Origin: Hymenobacter cellulosilyticus
GTDB lineage: Bacteria > Bacteroidota > Bacteroidia > Cytophagales > Hymenobacteraceae
Reading direction: 5' to 3'
DNA: 64,000 nucleotides
NCBI RefSeq assembly: GCF_022919215.1
Contig: NZ_CP095046.1
Coordinates: 2,036,501 to 2,100,500, forward strand
Shown: one piece after another, positions 1 through 9,649 of the stretch
How the letters are laid out: the number at the start of each line of letters is the position of its first letter
Numbering within the stretch: position 1 is the stretch's first letter
Translations under genes and position numbers: made by a program
Notes under the pieces: generated by a model
The model's database searches: none
The model's input: only the letters and a program-made list of their open reading frames with translations
What the model was told of the DNA's origin: nothing

Positions 1-2075
1 GTTACATCGACGGCACCGTGGACTTTATCTTCGGTAGCTCCCGGGCCGTGTTTGAGCGGTGCATCGTGTATGCCAAAACCCGGCAGGACGGCCTGAGCGG
101 CAGCTACATCACCGCCGCCAACACCCAGCCCGGTCAGGCTTTCGGCTACGTGTTTCGCAGCTGCACGATTCCAGCCAACCGCGGCACGACCAGCTACGTG
201 CTGGGCCGCCCCTGGCAGAACTCGACCGGCAGCTCGCCGCTGGCCGAAAACAAAGTGGTGTGGCTGAAAACCACCATGGCTACCGGCATCATCAAGCCCG
301 AGGGTTGGCAGGTGTGGGACGCGGGCACCAACACCGCCCTGATTACCTACGCCGAGTACAGCAGCCGCAAGTTCGACGGCCGCCCCATCAACGTGAGCCA
401 GCGCGTGAGCTGGTCGAAGCAGCTGACCTCGGCCGACACGGCCCAGTACACGGTAGCCAACCTGTTTGGTACCTGGAACCCCTGCGCCGTTGCGCCCAGC
501 GTGTGCACCGCCTTCACCCCCGACATTGCCGTAACCAACCTGCGCGGCACCAAAGGAGCTACCACGGCCACCTTCACCTGGAACCTGGCCTGGGCCGTGA
601 ATCAGGCTAAGTTTGAGGTGTTCCGCGCCACCACGCGCAAGGGCACGTACGCCAAAATCGGTACGGACATCGTGGTGCCGAACGACACGACCTACAACTT
701 CCAGACTTCCGACGCGCTGCCCGCCGCCGGTGCGGCCTACTTCTACTACATCCGTGCTTCGAAAGCTGGTCTGGCCACGCAAATCACCGACACGGTGGAA
801 GTTTCGCGCGTGCCCACCATCACTACCACCGGCAGCCTGGGTACGTTTGCCCAGTATGCCTCGGGTCCTTCGGCCGTGCGCACCTACCAGCTGTCGGCCG
901 TCAACCTGACCAGCAACCTGACCGTGACGCCCCCGGCCGGCTACGAAGTGTCGCCCAACAACGGCGTCAACTGGTTTACTGCCACCACGCCTTTGGTACT
1001 GGTGCCTACCAACAACGCCCTTCCTAACACGGCCATCAGCGTGCGGCTCAATGCTACCACGACTGGCTCGTACGCCGGCAACATCGTGCACAGCAGCCCG
1101 GGTGCCGGTTCCGTATCGGTAGCAGTGAGCGGCAACAAAGTGAATACCAACGCGCCGGTGTCGGAGCGCCTGCAGATGTGGTCCATGCGGGTAAGCGCCC
1201 AGGACAGCGCTAATGTCCGGTCGCCGTGGGTGGCCGCCAGCACGCCTACGCTGCGCAATCTGTACGTTTCCAACGGCACCACGGTAGCCGGCATCCCGGC
1301 TTACTCGGCGCGCTACGGTCAGGCCTTTGGCGCCACGGCAAATGGCGACGGTTCGTGGGGCACGGGTGTCGGTGGCCCGGGCGGCAACCTGAACCGCCGC
1401 TTCTACGAGCAGTTCACTATCAAGGCTGAGGGTGTCGCCGTCCGCGTCGACTCTCTGCTGCTGTGGTCAGCTTTCTACAACACGAACAGCAACACCAAGC
1501 TGGCCGTGGTCTTCTCCAAAACGGGCTTCACTACCGCCGACTCCACCGACGTATCGGGCGGCATGGGTCCGGCCGGCGCGCTGAACAGCACCGCCAACGG
1601 CGGGTTTGCTACGCCCATCGTGCTGAACAACCAGAACACGGGCCCCAACCAGAACTACCGTTTGGCCCTGGCCGGTGCCAGCGGCGTGCGCCTGGAAAAC
1701 GGCCAGACGCTGACTATTCGGATGTACTGGAGCTGCGGCAGCGGCAGCGCGGGCCGCTACGGCCTGCTGCGCGACGTGCAGGTGAAAGGGGAGCCCCTCA
1801 TCATTACGGGTACTCACGCGGCCGCGGCCTTGGCGGCTGGCCTGACGGCCTACCCCAACCCGGCCCAGCAGGAACTAACCCTGACCCACCCCAAAGCCGG
1901 AGCCGATGCCCAGGTTACCGTCTACTCGTTTGATGGTCGCAAGGTGGCCACGTTCAGCCCCAAGCCCGGGGTCGAGCAGACGCCCCTGAAGCTGGATGGC
2001 CTGGCCAAAGGCACTTACCTGCTGCGCTTTAGCAGTGGCACTCAGAGCCTGACTACCAAGTTTGTTCGAAACTAA
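1..2075 (+). CDS. Pectinesterase (CE8) C-terminal part with T9SS sorting domain, 5' partial
   Basis: The reading frame is already open at the window edge (frame of position 3), so the N-terminus lies outside. The first visible residues are the pectin methylesterase active-site motif TVDFIFGSS, followed about 55 residues later by the substrate-binding LGRPW motif; the CE8 beta-helix ends near residue 150 of the visible part. Next come an FN3-like module (about 175-265), an Ig-like module of the kind rich in LTVTPPAGYEVS (about 270-375), a further beta-rich module, and a terminal sorting domain (YPNPAQQEL ... GTYLLRF ... TKFVRN) typical of type A type IX secretion substrates. It would remove methyl esters from homogalacturonan at the cell surface. 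The first gene visible in the pectin locus, it ends just before a strong terminator. No frame break is visible. Confidence 0.9.
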   Translation, partial: YIDGTVDFIFGSSRAVFERCIVYAKTRQDGLSGSYITAANTQPGQAFGYVFRSCTIPANRGTTSYVLGRPWQNSTGSSPLAENKVVWLKTTMATGIIKPEGWQVWDAGTNTALITYAEYSSRKFDGRPINVSQRVSWSKQLTSADTAQYTVANLFGTWNPCAVAPSVCTAFTPDIAVTNLRGTKGATTATFTWNLAWAVNQAKFEVFRATTRKGTYAKIGTDIVVPNDTTYNFQTSDALPAAGAAYFYYIRASKAGLATQITDTVEVSRVPTITTTGSLGTFAQYASGPSAVRTYQLSAVNLTSNLTVTPPAGYEVSPNNGVNWFTATTPLVLVPTNNALPNTAISVRLNATTTGSYAGNIVHSSPGAGSVSVAVSGNKVNTNAPVSERLQMWSMRVSAQDSANVRSPWVAASTPTLRNLYVSNGTTVAGIPAYSARYGQAFGATANGDGSWGTGVGGPGGNLNRRFYEQFTIKAEGVAVRVDSLLLWSAFYNTNSNTKLAVVFSKTGFTTADSTDVSGGMGPAGALNSTANGGFATPIVLNNQNTGPNQNYRLALAGASGVRLENGQTLTIRMYWSCGSGSAGRYGLLRDVQVKGEPLIITGTHAAAALAAGLTAYPNPAQQELTLTHPKAGADAQVTVYSFDGRKVATFSPKPGVEQTPLKLDGLAKGTYLLRFSSGTQSLTTKFVRN

Positions 2076-2088
2076 CCCTTCTGAAAAA

Positions 2089-2119
2089 CGGCCCCGGAAG
2101 CAACTCCGGGGCCGTTTTG
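2089..2119 (+). terminator. Rho-independent terminator after the T9SS pectinesterase
   Basis: A perfect 10-bp GC-rich stem (CGGCCCCGGA with TCCGGGGCCG), a 6-nt loop and a TTTT tract lie 13 bp past the stop codon. Confidence 0.85.
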
Positions 2120-2164
2120 CGTTTTAATAGAACCTGTTTCCTTTCCGTTGAAAACCAGTTTTGA

Positions 2165-3799
2165 ATGGTAAAATCCACCCGAATCCTGCTGCTGGCTGCT
2201 GTGGCCGTCCTGTCCTTTCTACCCCGTTTTGCGGCGGCCCAACAAGCTTCCTTATCCAAGGTGTGGGTGCCCGACCTGGGCAACGGTACCTACAAAAACC
2301 CGGTGCTCTACGCCGACTACTCCGACCCCGATGTAGTGCGTGTGGGCGACGATTATTACCTCACCTCGTCTAGCTTCAACGCCGCGCCGGGCTTGCAGAT
2401 TCTGCATTCCAAGGACCTAGTCAACTGGACGATAATCGGGGCGGTATTCACCCAGCAGCCGCCCCAGGCTCGCTACGACCTGCCCCAGCACGGTAACGGG
2501 GTGTGGGCCCCCGCCATCCGCTACCACAAAAAGGAGTTCTATATCTACTACCCCGACCCGGACCTGGGCGTTTTCGTGACCAAGGCCAAAAATCCGGCCG
2601 GACCATGGTCGGCGCCGGTGTGCGTGAAGGCCGCCAAGGGGTGGATTGACCCCTGCCCACTGTGGGACGAAGACGGTAAAGCCTACCTCGTGCACGGTTT
2701 TGCCGGCAGCCGGGCGGGCTTTAAGAGCGTGCTAGCCGTAAGCCGCATGAACCCCGATGGTCTGAGCCTGCTCGGCGACGATGTGCTGGTGTTTGATGGC
2801 CACGAAAACCACCCGACCATCGAAGGACCCAAGTTCTACAAGCGCCAGGGCTACTACTACATTATGGCTCCGGGTGGGGGAGTGCCCACCGGTTGGCAGG
2901 TGGTGATGCGCTCAAAAAACGTGTTCGGGCCCTACGAAGACCGGATTGTAATGGACCAGGGCAAAAGCACGACCAACGGTCCGCACCAGGGCGCCTGGAT
3001 TGACACGCCCTCGGGCGAAGACTGGTTTATGCACTTCCAGGACCAGGGCCCCTACGGCCGTGTGGTGCACCTGCAGCCCATGGTCTGGAAAAACGGCTGG
3101 CCCGTTATCGGTACCGATACCGACGGCGACGGCAAGGGTGAGCCGGTACTTACCTTCCGCAAGCCCGCCAGCAAGGGCAAAGTGGCCATGGCTACCCCGG
3201 CTACTTCCGATGAGTTTGATGGCAACCAGCTAGGCCTGCAGTGGCAGTGGCACGCTAACCCGCAGGTGGGCTGGGCCTTCCCGACCGGAGCCGGCTTCCT
3301 GCGCCTGTACTCGGTGCCCGTGCCCGAGGGCTTCAAGAACTTCTGGCAGGTGCCCAACCTGCTGCTGCAAAAGCTGCCGGCCGAGGTGTTTACCGTCACG
3401 ACCAAGCTGAGCTTTACGCCGCGCTTTGAAGGCGAGAAAACCGGCCTGATTATGATGGGCATGGACTACGCCTACCTCTCGGTGACCAACCAGGGCGGCA
3501 AGCTGCAACTCAGCCAGACCACCTGCCAGAACGCCGACAAGGGCAGTGCCGAAACCACCGGCGCACCCGTAGCCGAAGTGCCGGCCAAGCAGCCCGTGTA
3601 CCTGCGTGTGGCCGTGACGCCGGGCGCCAAGTGCCAGTTCAGCTACAGCCTCGATGGGCAGACGTTTCAGCCCGTAGGCAGCTCCTTTCAGGCCCGGGAG
3701 GGCAAGTGGATTGGCGCCAAAGTAGGCCTGTTCTGCACCCGGGCCGGCAAAACCAACGACGCCGGTGCTGCCGATGTGGATTGGTTCCGGATAGAATAG
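2165..3799 (+). CDS. GH43 family glycoside hydrolase, secreted (beta-xylosidase / alpha-L-arabinofuranosidase type)
   Basis: Predicted exported exo-glycosidase that would remove arabinose or xylose side chains from pectic or xylan oligosaccharides. The ATG start gives a clear signal peptide (about residues 1-25, ending FAAAQQ). The GH43 five-bladed propeller begins at NPVLYADYSDPDVV, where the Asp of SDPD is the expected catalytic base. A Glu in IEGPKFY fits the catalytic acid, and an Asp in GWIDPCPLWDEDG may be the pKa modulator. After about residue 345 a beta-sandwich of the DUF1349 / GH43_C2 type follows, an arrangement common in the GH43 subfamilies that include xylosidases and arabinofuranosidases. 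544 residues is normal for that layout. It has its own terminator downstream. The substrate is inferred from the neighbours, not from the sequence. Confidence 0.9.
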   Translation: MVKSTRILLLAAVAVLSFLPRFAAAQQASLSKVWVPDLGNGTYKNPVLYADYSDPDVVRVGDDYYLTSSSFNAAPGLQILHSKDLVNWTIIGAVFTQQPPQARYDLPQHGNGVWAPAIRYHKKEFYIYYPDPDLGVFVTKAKNPAGPWSAPVCVKAAKGWIDPCPLWDEDGKAYLVHGFAGSRAGFKSVLAVSRMNPDGLSLLGDDVLVFDGHENHPTIEGPKFYKRQGYYYIMAPGGGVPTGWQVVMRSKNVFGPYEDRIVMDQGKSTTNGPHQGAWIDTPSGEDWFMHFQDQGPYGRVVHLQPMVWKNGWPVIGTDTDGDGKGEPVLTFRKPASKGKVAMATPATSDEFDGNQLGLQWQWHANPQVGWAFPTGAGFLRLYSVPVPEGFKNFWQVPNLLLQKLPAEVFTVTTKLSFTPRFEGEKTGLIMMGMDYAYLSVTNQGGKLQLSQTTCQNADKGSAETTGAPVAEVPAKQPVYLRVAVTPGAKCQFSYSLDGQTFQPVGSSFQAREGKWIGAKVGLFCTRAGKTNDAGAADVDWFRIE

Positions 3800-3820
3800 T
3801 TGACCCAAACGAGAATTTGA

Positions 3821-3852
3821 AAAGCCTTCTGCGCCAGTGGAAGGCTTTTTTC
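3821..3852 (+). terminator. Rho-independent terminator after GH43
   Basis: Stem AAAAGCCTTC with GAAGGCTTTT around a 10-nt loop, followed by a T run, 20 bp past the GH43 stop. Confidence 0.85.
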
Positions 3853-4108
3853 GTGTCCGGCTGGTCCGCGCCAAGTAGTAGAGAAATTTTGTTTCTGCGG
3901 GAACCCGGTACTACTGCAATTGCATTTGCAGAAGCCCAGGCTAAACCCACAGCAGTCGAAGCCGGATAGAAAGTGAGTGATTACTCATAAGTGCGGAATA
4001 ATTCAATTTTTGTCTATGTTTCGTAAAACGTACGCCGGGAGCTTAATTCTCTTTAAATATAATTATAAACATAATATTATTGGACTAAATAAATACAAAA
4101 GCTATGGC

Positions 4109-4140
4109 GGCAACGTTGCCGGGAACGTTTGCGCAAATAA
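4109..4140. promoter_or_regulatory. Composite LacI-type operator upstream of susC
   Basis: The first 12 bases, GGCAACGTTGCC, are a perfect palindrome. Directly adjoining is GGGAACGTTTGCGCAAATA, which contains a second AACGTT core and a TTTGCGCAAA palindrome. LacI-family operators (for example PurR, ACGCAAACGTTTGCGT) use this kind of half-site. The same 32-bp arrangement recurs at 15420-15451 with two mismatches, upstream of the CE12-CE8 operon. The inference is that one uronate-responsive LacI-family repressor controls both units; no such regulator gene lies in this window. Confidence 0.65.
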
Positions 4141-4141
4141 A

Positions 4142-4173
4142 AACCCCCGCTGTGTTCCCATTTGCGAGGGGTT
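4142..4173 (+). other. Possible leader hairpin in the susC upstream region
   Basis: AACCCCCGC pairs imperfectly with GCGAGGGGTT around a 13-nt loop immediately after the operator. The stem is followed by AGTGTAA and not by a T run, so it is a weak terminator candidate. It could be an attenuator-like leader element or chance. Confidence 0.25.
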
Positions 4174-4366
4174 AGTGTAAACTTATAGAACCATTCAATC
4201 GGTCAACAATACAAAATCGACTCATTGAACTGATAGGAGTACAAAAAGCATTTTGACCGTTCTGCGCCGGCTACAACTTTCCAGGGGTAGGTTCTTACAC
4301 ACCCGCCGTCAGTTGGCCTGAAACGGTTTCCCAATTGTCATTTTCAAATTCCCACACCTACTTCAA

Positions 4367-7300
4367 ATGAGAAAGCACCTACTGTTCCTCTGGCTGCTGC
4401 TGAGCGTCGCGCTGAATGCAGTTGCCCAGCAGCGCAGCATTCAGGGGGTCGTTCGATCCACTGAGAAAGACGAACCCTTGCCCGGGGTGACGGTGGTCGT
4501 GAAGGGTACCACCAACGGCGCCTCCACGGATATGGACGGCAAGTTCTCCATTAGCCTGCCCGCTTCCACCCAGGACGTAGTGCTGCGCCTGAGCTACATT
4601 GGCTTCGTGTCGAAAGACGTGCCGGTGGGCAGCAGCAACAACGTGACGGTGCAGCTCAGCCCCGACACCAAGGTGATGGAAGACGTGGTTGTAATCGGCT
4701 ACGCTGCCGTAAACCGCCGCGACGTAACCGGCTCGGTATCGTCGGTAAGCGCCCAGCAGATCAAGGACGTGCCGGTAAACTCCGCCGCCGAAGCCCTTTC
4801 GGGCCGTTTGGCTGGTGTGCAGGTTACGGCTTCGGAAGGCCAGCCCGGCTCGGATGTGCGCATCCGGGTGCGCGGTGGCGGCTCGATTACCCAGGACAAC
4901 TCGCCGCTGTACGTAGTAGACGGCGTGCAGCTGGAAAATGCCCTGTCGGTGATTTCGCCCCAGGATATCCAGTCGGTTGACGTCCTGAAGGACGCCGCCG
5001 CTACCGCTATTTATGGTGCCCGGGGCGCCAACGGTGTGGTTATCATCACGACTAAAGGAGGTCGCGAAGGCAAAACCACGGTGGCCTACACGGGCTTCGC
5101 CGGTTTCCGCCGCATTACCAAGACCCTGGACGTGCTGCAGCCCGCCGACTACATCGACTACGCCTACGAGAAGTCGCGCATTTCGGGCGCCGACCAGATC
5201 CGCAGCTTCCGTAACCGCTTCGGCAGCTCTACCTTCCGCGACACCCGCGACTACTCGGGCACTGCTGGCTACGATACGCTGGGCGTGCTGCGCAACTCGG
5301 AGTTCATCAACTGGCAGGACCGGGTATTCGGCCGCGACGCTTTCCAGCAAACCCACAACCTGTCGGTATCCGGCGGGGCCAAGGGCACGACCTACTCCCT
5401 GAGCGTGACCCGCAACGACGAGGACGGCATTCAGCTCAACTCGGGCTTCACCCGCAACCTGGTTAACTTCCGCTTCGACCACAAAGCCAACGACAAGTTC
5501 CGCGTAGGCTTCAGCACCCGCCTCACCGACCAGGCCGTAACCGGCGCCGGCACCTCGGCCGCCGGCACGGGCTCGACCACCAACTCCCGCCTGCGCAACA
5601 CACTGGTGTACCAGCCGCTGGTAATTCCCGGCCAGGTGCCCGAGGGAGTGAGCATCGATGAAAACCCCGACACGGAAGACTTCTTCAACGCTTCAGGCTC
5701 CTTGTCGAACCCTGTGCTGACTATTAACAACGAGTACCGCCGGGATCTGCGCCGCGTGTTCAACTTCAGCGGCAACGCGTCTTACAACATCCTGAAGAAC
5801 CTGACCCTGCGCTCGGTGCTGGGCTTTGATAACACCTACAACCGGGGGGAGCTGTTCTACGGCCAGTACTCGCCCAACACCCGCAACTTCGCCAGCCTGC
5901 CCTACGTGCAGATCGGTACGGGCCAGAACATTACCATCAACCAGTCGAACACGCTGGCCTACAACTTCAAGAAGGACCTGCATTCGTTCGACTTTCTGAT
6001 TGGTGAGGAAATCTACACCCGGAAGAACACCTTCCTGAACGTAACCAGCTACTACCTGCCCAAGGCCATTACGGCCCAGCGCGCCCTGGACAACATTACC
6101 CAGCGCGACCCCAGCGCCCCGAGCACGCCCCAACCGGCTCCTACTACCGGCATCAACGAAAACTCCCGCCTGCTCTCCGGCTTTGGTCGTTTCAACTACA
6201 CCTATAATGAGCGTTACCTGCTGACGGCCACCTTCCGCGCCGACGGCTCGTCGAAGTTCAAGAGCCCAAACAAAGTGGGTTACTTCCCCGCCGTGTCGCT
6301 GGCCTGGCGCATTTCTCAGGAAGACTTTATGCAGCCCTACGCCGCCACGGTTTCCGACCTGAAGCTGCGTTTGAGCTACGGTTTGACGGGTAATAATCGC
6401 ATCAACGACTTCCTCTACGACCCGCTGTTCTCGACGGGCAACAACGGCAACAACTACGCTATCAACGACCAGATTGTGCCCGGTGCCGCCGCTATCTCGC
6501 TGGCTAACCCCAACCTGAAGTGGGAAACCACTGCTTCGACCAACGTGGGTATCGACCTGAGCCTGTTCAACAACCGGGTGCAGTTCACGGCCGACGCGTA
6601 TTACAACAAAACCAGCGACCTGCTGCTCAACCTGGCTATTCCGGCTACCACCGGCTACATCTCCCAGCTGATCAACGTGGGTTCGACTTCGAATCGCGGT
6701 GTGGAACTGCAGCTGAGCGGCACCCCCTGCAAACCCCGGATTTCACCTGGACGGCCAACGCCAACGTGTCGTTTAACCGCAACCGCGTAGAAAGCATCGG
6801 GGGCGGCGAGGCACTGCCGCTGCAGTACTCGGGCTGGGCCAGCACGGCCATTGCCGCCGACTACTTTGTAGGCGTCGGTCAGCCCGTAGGTTTGATGTAC
6901 GGCTACGTGACCGACTTTGAAAGCGGCAACGGCAAAGGCTTCTACGACGCCGACGACTTCTCGGGCTACGTGAACGGCCAGTGGGTGCTTAAGCAGGGCG
7001 TGGTTTCGGACCGCGGCATCACCGGCTTCTCGGCCGCTGGCCAGCAGGTAACACCCGGCACCATCCGCCTGAAAGACATCAACAACGACGGTGTGGTAGA
7101 TGCCAACGACCGTCAGGTTATCGGCAACGCCAACCCCAAGTTTACCGGTGGTCTGAATCAGCAGTTCAACTACAAGAGCTTTGACGCCAGCATCTTCCTG
7201 AACTTTGTGTACGGCAACGATGTGTACAATGCCAACAAGATTGAGCTGACTTCTTACCTGCCCAACTCCCAGCTTAGCAACGGCTTGGGTATCATGAAGG

Positions 7301-7677
7301 ACCGCTACCGCCAGATCGACGAAAACGGCGTGCTGATTACCGACCTCGAAACCACCCGCCGCGTAAACCAGAACGCCAGCATCTGGTCGCCAACGCGCAC
7401 GCTGTTCCCCCACTCGTGGGCCATCGAGGACGGCTCGTTCCTGCGCATCAACAACCTGACCGTGGGCTACACCCTGCCTAAGTCCATCAGCGGCTACGCC
7501 AAGCTGAGTCAGGCCCGCTTCTACGTGACGGTGAACAACCTCTACACCTTCACCAAATACACGGGCTACGACCCCGAGGTGAACACCCGCCGCTCGTCCC
7601 CGCTGACGCCCGGGGTAGACTACGCCGCCTACCCGCGTAGCCGCGCCTTCCTGGCTGGCCTCAACCTTACTTTCTAA
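4367..7677 (+). CDS. SusC/RagA-family TonB-linked outer membrane transporter (one frame break in the assembly)
   Basis: Outer-membrane TonB-dependent pore importing pectic oligosaccharides with its SusD partner. Signal peptide at residues 1-21; carboxypeptidase-D-like regulatory domain at about 25-105 (PLPGVTVVVKGTTNG); plug at about 115-235 with the SusC signature PLYVVDGVQ and DVLKDAAATAIYGARGANGV; the rest is barrel, ending in LAGLNLTF with the terminal Phe usual for outer-membrane barrels. The frame breaks inside a C run at 6723-6727; adding one C restores SGTPLQTPDFTW and joins 4367-6727 to the rest, giving about 1103 residues, normal for the family. The break looks like a base-calling error because everything downstream is conserved. 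susD follows 19 bp after the stop, so the two form an operon. Confidence 0.93.
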
Positions 7678-7696
7678 TACCTGACCCACCCATCCG

Positions 7697-9505
7697 ATGA
7701 AACGCATATTTCGCTCCACAATGGCTGCCCTGGGTATTGTCTGCCTCTCGGGCTTAATGACGGCCTGCAAAGACTTCCTGGAGGTAGAGCCTACCGCAAT
7801 TGATACGTCCGAGGCCGTTTTCAGCACCGTCAGCGGGGCCTACAGCGCCGTAATCGGGGCCTACGCGCCCATGGCCGGCGACGCGGCCTACGGCAACCGT
7901 ATCAGCTGCTACTTCCCCTACGACTCGGAAGACTTCCTGAACGTGCCCACCGGCGACGACGCCGGCGAAGGCCGCCGCGGTATTGCCCGCTACAACTCGA
8001 ACGTAACCAATGCCGACGTGCGCAACGCCTGGAACGCGTTGTACAAGGGCATTGAGCGCGCCAACATCTGCATCAAGTACATCCCGACGATGGCGCAGTA
8101 CAACGGCGGGGCCGACCAGAAGGTGATTCAGCGCCTGCACGGCGAGGCTCTCACGCTGCGCGCCCAGTACTACTTCGAGCTGATCCGCAACTGGGGCGAC
8201 GTACCGGCGCCTTATGAGCCCACCGTGACCGGCCAGGACTTCAACATTCCGCGCACCGACCGCAACGAGATTCTGGACAAGATGCTGGCCGACCTGGAGC
8301 TGGCAGCTACCCTGGTGCCCTGGCGCACGGAAGTTGCCGCCGATGAGCGCATCACCAAGGGTGCCGTGAAGGCCCTGCGCGCCCGCCTGGCGCTGTACCG
8401 GGCCGGCTACTACACCAGCTCCAAAACCGGGGCCGCCGAGCGTGCTTCGGACTATAAGCAGTTCTACGACATCGTACGCCAGGAGTGCGCCGAGCTGATG
8501 GCCAAGCGCGGGGAGCACGACCTGAACCCGAACTTCGAGGAGCCCTTCCGCAGCATTGCCGAGTTGCGCCGCGACGCCAAGCGCGAAATCATGTTTGAAG
8601 TGGCCATGGGCGGTACCGTTAACGGCTCGACCACCGACAGCAAGCTGGGCTACTACAACGGGCCGCGCATCACGGCGGCCTCGGCCAACCTTGGCCTGAG
8701 CAGCGGCGCCATCGTATTGCAGCCGACGTACTTCTACGCCTTCGACTCGACCGATACGCGCCGGGACGTGACCATTGCGCCCTATACTATCAACGCAATA
8801 CCGGCCAAGATTCCGACCAACATGATTACCGCCTACGACGGCAAGTTCCGGCGGGAGTGGAGCACCAACCCCACTATCCGCAGCGGCTCGGCCCAGGCCC
8901 TGGGCTACAACTGGCCCCTGATCCGCTTCTCGGACGTGCTGCTGATGTTTGCCGAAGCCGAAAACGAAGCCACCGGCAGCCCCACGCCCGCTGCCCGCGC
9001 TGCGTTGAAAGAAGTGCGTGACCGGGCCTACCGGAATGCTACGGCCCCGGCCGTGCCAACCGGCTACAGCGAGTTTCAGGCTGCCGTGATGAAAGAGCGC
9101 CACTTGGAGTTTGGCGGCGAAGGCATGCGCAAGTATGACCTGATTCGCTGGAACAAGCTGGGCAGCACTTTCCAGGAAATTAAAACCACGCTGCGCGGCT
9201 GGATTGCCGACCAGACCGGGGGCGGGCAGTACGCCAACATTCCCCTGAACATCTTCTACAACCTGCGTCCGGCCACCGGCACCCCGCCCATCAGCAACTA
9301 CGTGCTGGCCCGCTCGCTCTACCGGCCTTCGCCCTCGGTGGACACGCCTCCGGCTAACACCACCGCGGTGGCCTGGCGCCGGAGCGTAACCGAAGCCCGC
9401 ATCGCCGACATTGCCTCCGGCTACCAGCCCGCCCGGCAGTTGCTGCCCATCCCGGCTGAGGCGCGCAATACCAATAACCAGCTCACGCAGAACGTCAGCT
9501 ACTAA
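7697..9505 (+). CDS. SusD/RagB-family outer membrane lipoprotein
   Basis: Surface glycan-binding partner that caps the SusC transporter. The N-terminus has a lipoprotein signal ending LSGLMTAC, so Cys24 would be lipidated, followed directly by KDFLEVEP, the usual start of mature SusD proteins. The helical TPR-like scaffold is visible in stretches such as GEALTLRAQYYFELIRNWGD. The C-terminal part carries the conserved ERHLEFGGEGMRKYDLIRW block common to RagB/SusD proteins. 602 residues is at the long end of normal. It lies 19 bp after susC. No frame break. The substrate is inferred to be pectic because of the neighbouring esterases. Confidence 0.94.
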   Translation: MKRIFRSTMAALGIVCLSGLMTACKDFLEVEPTAIDTSEAVFSTVSGAYSAVIGAYAPMAGDAAYGNRISCYFPYDSEDFLNVPTGDDAGEGRRGIARYNSNVTNADVRNAWNALYKGIERANICIKYIPTMAQYNGGADQKVIQRLHGEALTLRAQYYFELIRNWGDVPAPYEPTVTGQDFNIPRTDRNEILDKMLADLELAATLVPWRTEVAADERITKGAVKALRARLALYRAGYYTSSKTGAAERASDYKQFYDIVRQECAELMAKRGEHDLNPNFEEPFRSIAELRRDAKREIMFEVAMGGTVNGSTTDSKLGYYNGPRITAASANLGLSSGAIVLQPTYFYAFDSTDTRRDVTIAPYTINAIPAKIPTNMITAYDGKFRREWSTNPTIRSGSAQALGYNWPLIRFSDVLLMFAEAENEATGSPTPAARAALKEVRDRAYRNATAPAVPTGYSEFQAAVMKERHLEFGGEGMRKYDLIRWNKLGSTFQEIKTTLRGWIADQTGGGQYANIPLNIFYNLRPATGTPPISNYVLARSLYRPSPSVDTPPANTTAVAWRRSVTEARIADIASGYQPARQLLPIPAEARNTNNQLTQNVSY

Positions 9506-9541
9506 ACCTGGCTGGCCTGAATGCGGAAAGCGAATGCCCGG

Positions 9542-9571
9542 GCCACGGTCTTCCTGCGAGGAGGCCGTGGC
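9542..9571 (+). terminator. Probable terminator after susCD
   Basis: A GCCACGG / CCGTGGC stem with further pairing inside (TTCCT with AGGA) lies about 36 bp past the susD stop. The T tract behind it is weak (TTGTGGTTT), so termination may be partial. Confidence 0.5.
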
Positions 9572-9649
9572 TTGTGGTTTACGCCCCTCTGTTTTAAGCC
9601 AAGCCAGTGTGCTGTATCCCACTCAGAGTCTACCAGCCGCTGCTTTTTT

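Larger units (their letters stand above)
3853..4366. other. Non-coding regulatory region upstream of susC
   Basis: About 510 bp with no convincing gene. The part at roughly 3990-4105 is strikingly AT-rich against the GC-rich surroundings, as expected for the promoter of a strongly regulated operon. It is followed by the composite operator at 4109-4140 and a hairpin at 4142-4173, leaving a leader of about 190 bases before the susC ATG. The exact promoter boxes could not be placed with confidence. Confidence 0.6.

Noticed and set aside
7754..9622. 622-residue open frame antisense to susD
   Set aside because: It is the mirror of a clearly coding GC-rich gene; the protein is Gly/Val/Ala-rich with no family features. 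The same holds for the long antisense frames over pheT (32111-34087), susC (4379-5482) and the symporter (14078-15166).
9607..9649. GTG at 9607 as the uxaB start
   Set aside because: It would add an atypical Cys/Leu-rich leader overlapping the upstream spacer. The ATG at 9650 gives a UxaB-like N-terminus if one C is restored at 9689-9690.
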